Position numbers and translations under genes: made by a program | From: an uncultured Gaiellaceae bacterium | Lineage (GTDB): Bacteria; Actinomycetota; Thermoleophilia; Gaiellales; Gaiellaceae | Length of the DNA stretch: 5,442 bases | Direction: 5' to 3' | NCBI GenBank assembly: GCA_955652075.1 | Contig: CATPAS010000331.1 | Location: 1-5,442, forward strand | The notes under the pieces: generated by a model | What the model was told of the DNA's origin: nothing | Databases searched by the model: none | The model's input: only the letters and a program-made list of their open reading frames with translations | Part shown: in pieces, positions 1 to 5,442 of the stretch | How positions within the stretch are numbered: position 1 is the stretch's first letter | Layout: every line of letters starts with the position of its first letter

Positions 1-249
1 GACGAGATCCGAACGCGCCTCGGCAAGGCCGCCCCGCGCAGAATGTCGTTCGCGCCGGGACCGTTGCCGGAGCCCGCTCACGAGCCCCTGGAGGAGGTCC
101 GCAAGCCGCCTCCGAAGCCGACCCCGGAACACGTTGCGAAAGCCGAGTCACTCACGCGACTGATTCGTGACGAGGAGCTCCGCAAAGTGGTCGCAAAAGC
201 GGCTGCGGCGAGCCTTTCTCGCGACGAGAACGACCGCTCGTTTTGCTAG
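1..249 (+). CDS. DciA/DUF721-family protein, C-terminal part (5' truncated)
   Basis: The frame is open from base 1 to a TAG stop at 247-249, giving 82 visible codons. The gene starts upstream of the window, so the ATG at 43 is internal. The first visible residues (DEIRTRLG...APRRMSFAPGPLPEP) resemble the end of the DUF721 domain, where a short helix leads to a strand and a proline-rich exit. A proline-rich linker (about visible residues 19-42) and a final helix rich in Ala, Lys and Arg (ESLTRLIRDEELRKVVAKAAAASL) follow. DUF721 proteins are DciA relatives, the ancestral bacterial factors that help load the replicative helicase DnaB. In Actinobacteria such a gene commonly sits between recF and gyrB, which matches its position here, 43 bp upstream of gyrB on the same strand. 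The domain core is outside the window, so the assignment rests on the C-terminal style and on synteny. Confidence 0.6.
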   Translation, partial: DEIRTRLGKAAPRRMSFAPGPLPEPAHEPLEEVRKPPPKPTPEHVAKAESLTRLIRDEELRKVVAKAAAASLSRDENDRSFC

Positions 250-259
250 AATTCAGAGC

Positions 260-260
<1 letters not shown>
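244..260 (+). promoter_or_regulatory. Candidate extended -10 promoter for gyrBA
   Basis: TGCTAGAAT at 244-252 combines a TGn extension with TAGAAT, a 5/6 match to the sigma-70 -10 hexamer. It lies in the only AT-richer patch between the two genes and overlaps the upstream TAG stop codon. No good -35 hexamer is found 16-18 bp upstream (the region around 223-230 is GACGAGAA-like), which is tolerable for an extended -10 promoter. The predicted transcription start is about 258-260, giving a leader of only about 33-35 nt. This is inferred from motif match alone. Confidence 0.4.
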
Positions 261-5201
<4,941 letters not shown>

Positions 5202-5230
5202 GCCCCCCACGGCACAGACCTCGGCCAACC

Positions 5231-5267
5231 GGTGGGTACCCCAAAAGGGGGAGATTTTGAATCCACC
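5231..5267 (+). terminator. Two-part hairpin after gyrA, possible terminator
   Basis: An outer stem pairs GGTGGGT (5231-5237) with ATCCACC (5261-5267), 7 bp including one G-T pair. Inside it CCCC (5239-5242) pairs with GGGG (5247-5250) around an AAAA loop; these 12 bases form a perfect palindrome. The inner stem is followed by GAGATTTT, not an immediate T run, and no T run follows the outer stem, so it is not a classical intrinsic terminator. Its place 30 bp after the gyrA stop makes transcript ending or 3'-end protection plausible. It could instead be an operator for the next gene. Confidence 0.35.
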
Positions 5268-5269
5268 CC

Positions 5270-5315
5270 TTCCCGATCAGGAAAAAGAGCGGTATACCTT
5301 TGAAATGAGGGGTAC
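5270..5315 (+). promoter_or_regulatory. Candidate promoter/operator region before the downstream gene
   Basis: TTCCCG (5270-5275) and TATACC (5293-5298) are 17 bp apart but match sigma-70 hexamers only 3/6 and 4/6. TATACC is part of a perfect 8-bp palindrome GGTATACC (5291-5298). GGGGTAC (5309-5315) is the exact reverse complement of GTACCCC at 5236-5242. This AT-richer stretch, with third-position bias lost in the downstream frame before about 5317, looks intergenic and is where control sites for the 5341 gene would be expected. The assignment is weak. Confidence 0.2.
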
Positions 5316-5321
5316 AGCCGC

Positions 5322-5335
5322 GGAGAAAGGCAAGG
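5322..5335 (+). promoter_or_regulatory. Ribosome binding site of the downstream gene
   Basis: GGAGAAAGG (5322-5330) and AAGG (5332-5335) precede the ATG at 5341 with gaps of 10 and 5 nt. Upstream in-frame alternatives are less likely. The ATG at 5305 has no Shine-Dalgarno sequence. The TTG at 5257 has a G-rich run at 5247-5253, but the codons after it lack the G/C third-position bias of real genes here. The site therefore supports 5341 as the start. Confidence 0.45.
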
Positions 5336-5340
5336 ACGAC

Positions 5341-5442
5341 ATGGTTGTCAGCAGGCAGGTCGACCTTCTCGAGCCGATCGATCTCGCCGAGCACCTGGGC
5401 AAAGTGGAGCTCTATCTCGGTCAGGTCTGCCAGATCGCCGGC
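5341..5442 (+). CDS. Putative MerR-like HTH regulator, N-terminal fragment (3' truncated)
   Basis: Thirty-four codons are visible before the window ends. The frame shows the G/C-ending codon bias of neighbouring genes from about 5317 onward. The last residues, LYLGQVCQIAG (24-34), resemble the first helix and turn of MerR-family winged helix-turn-helix domains (typically a pattern like 'tIgeva..tG'). If so, an N-terminal extension of about 23 residues precedes the DNA-binding domain. MerR-type proteins bind promoter DNA as dimers, usually through an effector domain that is not visible here. The gene is on the same strand as gyrA, 139 bp downstream, and separated from it by a hairpin, so it is probably its own transcription unit. 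The family call is tentative because helix 2 and the wing lie outside the window. The start at 5341 is preferred on ribosome site and codon bias, but 5305 remains possible. Confidence 0.45.
   Translation, partial: MVVSRQVDLLEPIDLAEHLGKVELYLGQVCQIAG

Noticed and set aside
5257..5340. TTG start at 5257 (or ATG at 5305) extending the downstream gene upstream
   Set aside because: A G-rich run precedes the TTG, but codons between 5257 and 5316 end in G or C only about half the time, unlike real genes here. The ATG at 5305 has no ribosome site. The possibility is not fully excluded.

Overview
The window holds a housekeeping DNA gyrase operon from a high-GC bacterium. Coding regions have strongly G/C-biased third codon positions. 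The order is the 3' end of a DciA/DUF721-like gene, then gyrB, then gyrA, which is the dnaA-region arrangement typical of Actinobacteria (dnaA-dnaN-recF-DUF721-gyrB-gyrA). GyrA carries two GyrA-box-like motifs and lacks a long acidic tail, which also fits Actinobacteria. GyrB, however, has the large TOPRIM insertion that is classically described for Gram-negative bacteria. A deep-branching actinobacterial lineage such as Thermoleophilia is my best guess. It rests on recalled protein style and synteny, not on a search.

Layout: 1-249 is the C-terminal end of the DciA-like protein. Positions 250-292 are a 43-bp gap with a candidate extended -10 promoter (244-252, overlapping the upstream stop codon). 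It also holds a GC-rich stem-loop followed by six T residues, which ends two bases before the gyrB ATG and contains the only visible Shine-Dalgarno-like sequence. Positions 293-2686 encode a complete 797-residue GyrB and 2679-5201 a complete 840-residue GyrA. The two frames overlap by 8 bp, with a strong, apparently double Shine-Dalgarno inside the end of gyrB. Positions 5202-5340 are an AT-richer intergenic stretch with a two-part hairpin, a GGTATACC palindrome and a GTACCCC/GGGGTAC inverted pair. From 5341 a new gene begins and runs off the window; its first 34 residues end in what looks like the start of a MerR-type helix-turn-helix.

Functionally, GyrB (ATPase plus TOPRIM) and GyrA (DNA cleavage plus wrapping) form the A2B2 gyrase that introduces negative supercoils. 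Translational coupling would keep their synthesis balanced. DciA is the likely loader partner of the DnaB helicase, so the cluster is devoted to replication. I see no mobile element, CRISPR array, tRNA, rRNA or accessory defence system. The points worth a second look are residue-level departures at usually invariant gyrase positions (GyrB Y74/S76 and N429; GyrA I545 and residues 272-307), the GyrB insertion, and the unusual leader in front of gyrB.
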